Source: Halochromatium salexigens
GTDB taxonomy: Bacteria; Pseudomonadota; Gammaproteobacteria; Chromatiales; Chromatiaceae
Assembly (NCBI RefSeq): GCF_016653295.1
Contig: NZ_NHSF01000059.1
Coordinates: 202,162 to 266,161, forward strand
Reading direction: 5' to 3'
DNA length: 64,000 bases
The translations under genes and the position numbers were made by a program. Of this stretch, positions 63,005 through 64,000 are shown one piece after another (the stretch's first letter is position 1; each line of letters starts with the position of its first letter). The notes under the pieces were generated by a model. That model made no database searches and was not told the DNA's origin. It saw nothing but the letters and a program-made list of their open reading frames with translations.

Positions 63005-64000
63005 TCAGGCCGCCTCAACCAGCGGCCGGCCGTGCTCGACGAGATACTCGAACTCGAACCGGTAATGCTTGAGGAAGCTCTGCACCGGCATCGCCGCAGC
63101 ATCACCGAGCGCGCAGATGGTGCGGCCACCAATGCGCCCGGCTACATTGTCGAGCAGATCCAGATCCTGGGTGCGGCCTTGCCCGGCGAGCATCCGATCG
63201 AGCACCCGTGCTAGCCAACCCGTGCCCTCGCGACAGGGCGTGCACTGGCCACAGGACTCATGCGCGTAGAAGTGGGCTAGGTTGGCGAGAACCTTCACCA
63301 TGCAAGTCCCCTCGGCGATGACGATCACCGCGCCAGAGCCGAGCATCGAGCCGGCCTTAGTGATCGAATCGTAATCCATGTCCGTGGTCAGCATGACATC
63401 CCCGGGTACCACTGGCACCGAGGAGCCGCCCGGAATCACTGCTTTCAATGCCCGGCCGCCACTCACCCCGCCCGCCATCTCGAGCAGATCCCTGAACGGA
63501 GTACCAAGCGGGATCTCGAAGTTATCCGGACGCGCGACATGGCCGGTCACCGAGAACAACTTGGGACCCCCGTTATTCGGTCGCCCCTGCTCGAGGAACC
63601 ATTGACCACCCTTCTCCAGGATCACCGGCACCGAGGCCAGGGACTCGGTGTTGTTGATTGTGGTTGGCTTACCATAGAGGCCAGCCTGGGCCGGGAACGG
63701 CGGCTTGAAACGGGGCTGGCCCTTTTTGCCTTCGAGCGATTCGAGCAACGCTGTTTCCTCGCCACAGATGTAGGCGCCAGCGCCGAGATGTGTATAGAGA
63801 TCGAAATCGATGCTCGAGCCGAGCAGCTCCTTGCCCAGCAGCCCTGCCGCGTAGGCCTCTTCGAGCGCCTCATCGAAGCGCGCAATCGGCTCGTAGAACT
63901 CGCCACGGATATAGTTGTAACCGATCGTCGCGCCGATGCAGTAACCGGCGATCGCCATCCCCTCGATCAGCTGATGGGGGTTGTAGCGCATGATGTCACG
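63005..64000 (-). CDS. nuoF: NADH:quinone oxidoreductase subunit F, N-terminus beyond window
   Basis: The flavin subunit oxidises NADH. The visible ~332 residues start with the codons for [15 protein letters not shown] and include [38 protein letters not shown] and the [4Fe-4S] motif [15 protein letters not shown] with a later Cys in ICALGD. The first ~100 residues with the FMN loop are cut off by the right window edge. About 78 bases separate it from nuoG. Confidence 0.97.
   Translation of the reverse strand, partial: RDIMRYNPHQLIEGMAIAGYCIGATIGYNYIRGEFYEPIARFDEALEEAYAAGLLGKELLGSSIDFDLYTHLGAGAYICGEETALLESLEGKKGQPRFKPPFPAQAGLYGKPTTINNTESLASVPVILEKGGQWFLEQGRPNNGGPKLFSVTGHVARPDNFEIPLGTPFRDLLEMAGGVSGGRALKAVIPGGSSVPVVPGDVMLTTDMDYDSITKAGSMLGSGAVIVIAEGTCMVKVLANLAHFYAHESCGQCTPCREGTGWLARVLDRMLAGQGRTQDLDLLDNVAGRIGGRTICALGDAAAMPVQSFLKHYRFEFEYLVEHGRPLVEAA

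Overview
The window reads as a GC-rich gammaproteobacterial chromosome, most likely a purple sulfur bacterium of the Chromatiaceae. The clearest marker is a secreted Gly/Tyr-rich sulfur globule envelope protein (21680-22069). The linkage groups also fit: rpsP-rimM-trmD-rplS, rplM-rpsI, rsmI/lpoA-yraN-dolP, cmoA-cmoB, and a full-type nuo operon. Every assignment was made by reading the translated sequence and recalling family motifs; no database search was run.

Layout. 1-5.0 kb: the start of an RND efflux adaptor gene cut by the window edge, cmoA-cmoB (tRNA wobble modification), ppk1, and a tRNA-Gln(CTG) with its own terminator. 5.0-10.9 kb, mostly minus strand: rpsI, rplM, sbcB, rplS, trmD, rimM, rpsP, the RNase P RNA and rsmI. 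10.9-16.7 kb, plus strand: two lipoprotein genes (the second FlgO-like) lie between rsmI and lpoA and are flanked by a duplicated copy of the rsmI/lpoA divergent promoter; then lpoA, yraN, dolP and a GlcD-like flavin oxidase. 16.7-21.6 kb: rppH, a HAD phosphatase, then an ornithine-lipid/glycolipid operon (olsB, olsA, GT4 glycosyltransferase, PAP2 phosphatase). 21.6-28.3 kb: sulfur globule gene, nadC, ampD, an LpxH-like phosphoesterase, argG, a DUF971 gene, hemH and a hemerythrin gene. 28.4-35.7 kb: an RCK potassium channel with an atypical filter next to DUF6394, an alpha/beta hydrolase, a FitAB/VapBC toxin-antitoxin pair, citramalate synthase (cimA, Leptospira-like type) and thrC.

36.0-40.8 kb, plus strand: a DUF4212 small subunit, a sodium:solute symporter, a cNMP/CBS/DUF294 signalling protein and a DEDDh exonuclease, a recurrent symporter-regulator arrangement. 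41.0-51.3 kb, minus strand: a heavy-metal RND efflux operon (DUF6746, PepSY, OmpR-type regulator, histidine kinase, b561-type cytochrome, czcC, czcB, czcA, DUF3240), with sensing, a membrane cytochrome and efflux in one transcription direction. 51.7-52.7 kb: mobile-element debris made of a frameshifted, internally deleted DUF4338/DruA-like gene, the first codons of a transposase, and the C-terminal quarter of an integron-type integrase. 52.75-64 kb, minus strand: NADH:quinone oxidoreductase nuoF (cut by the window edge) through nuoN.

I saw no intact novel defence system. The most unusual features are the duplicated-promoter lipoprotein cassette (period exactly 1540 bp), the layered mobile-element scar beside nuoN, the cytochrome inside the metal-efflux operon, the palindrome-bracketed sulfur globule promoter, and the unusual channel filter.
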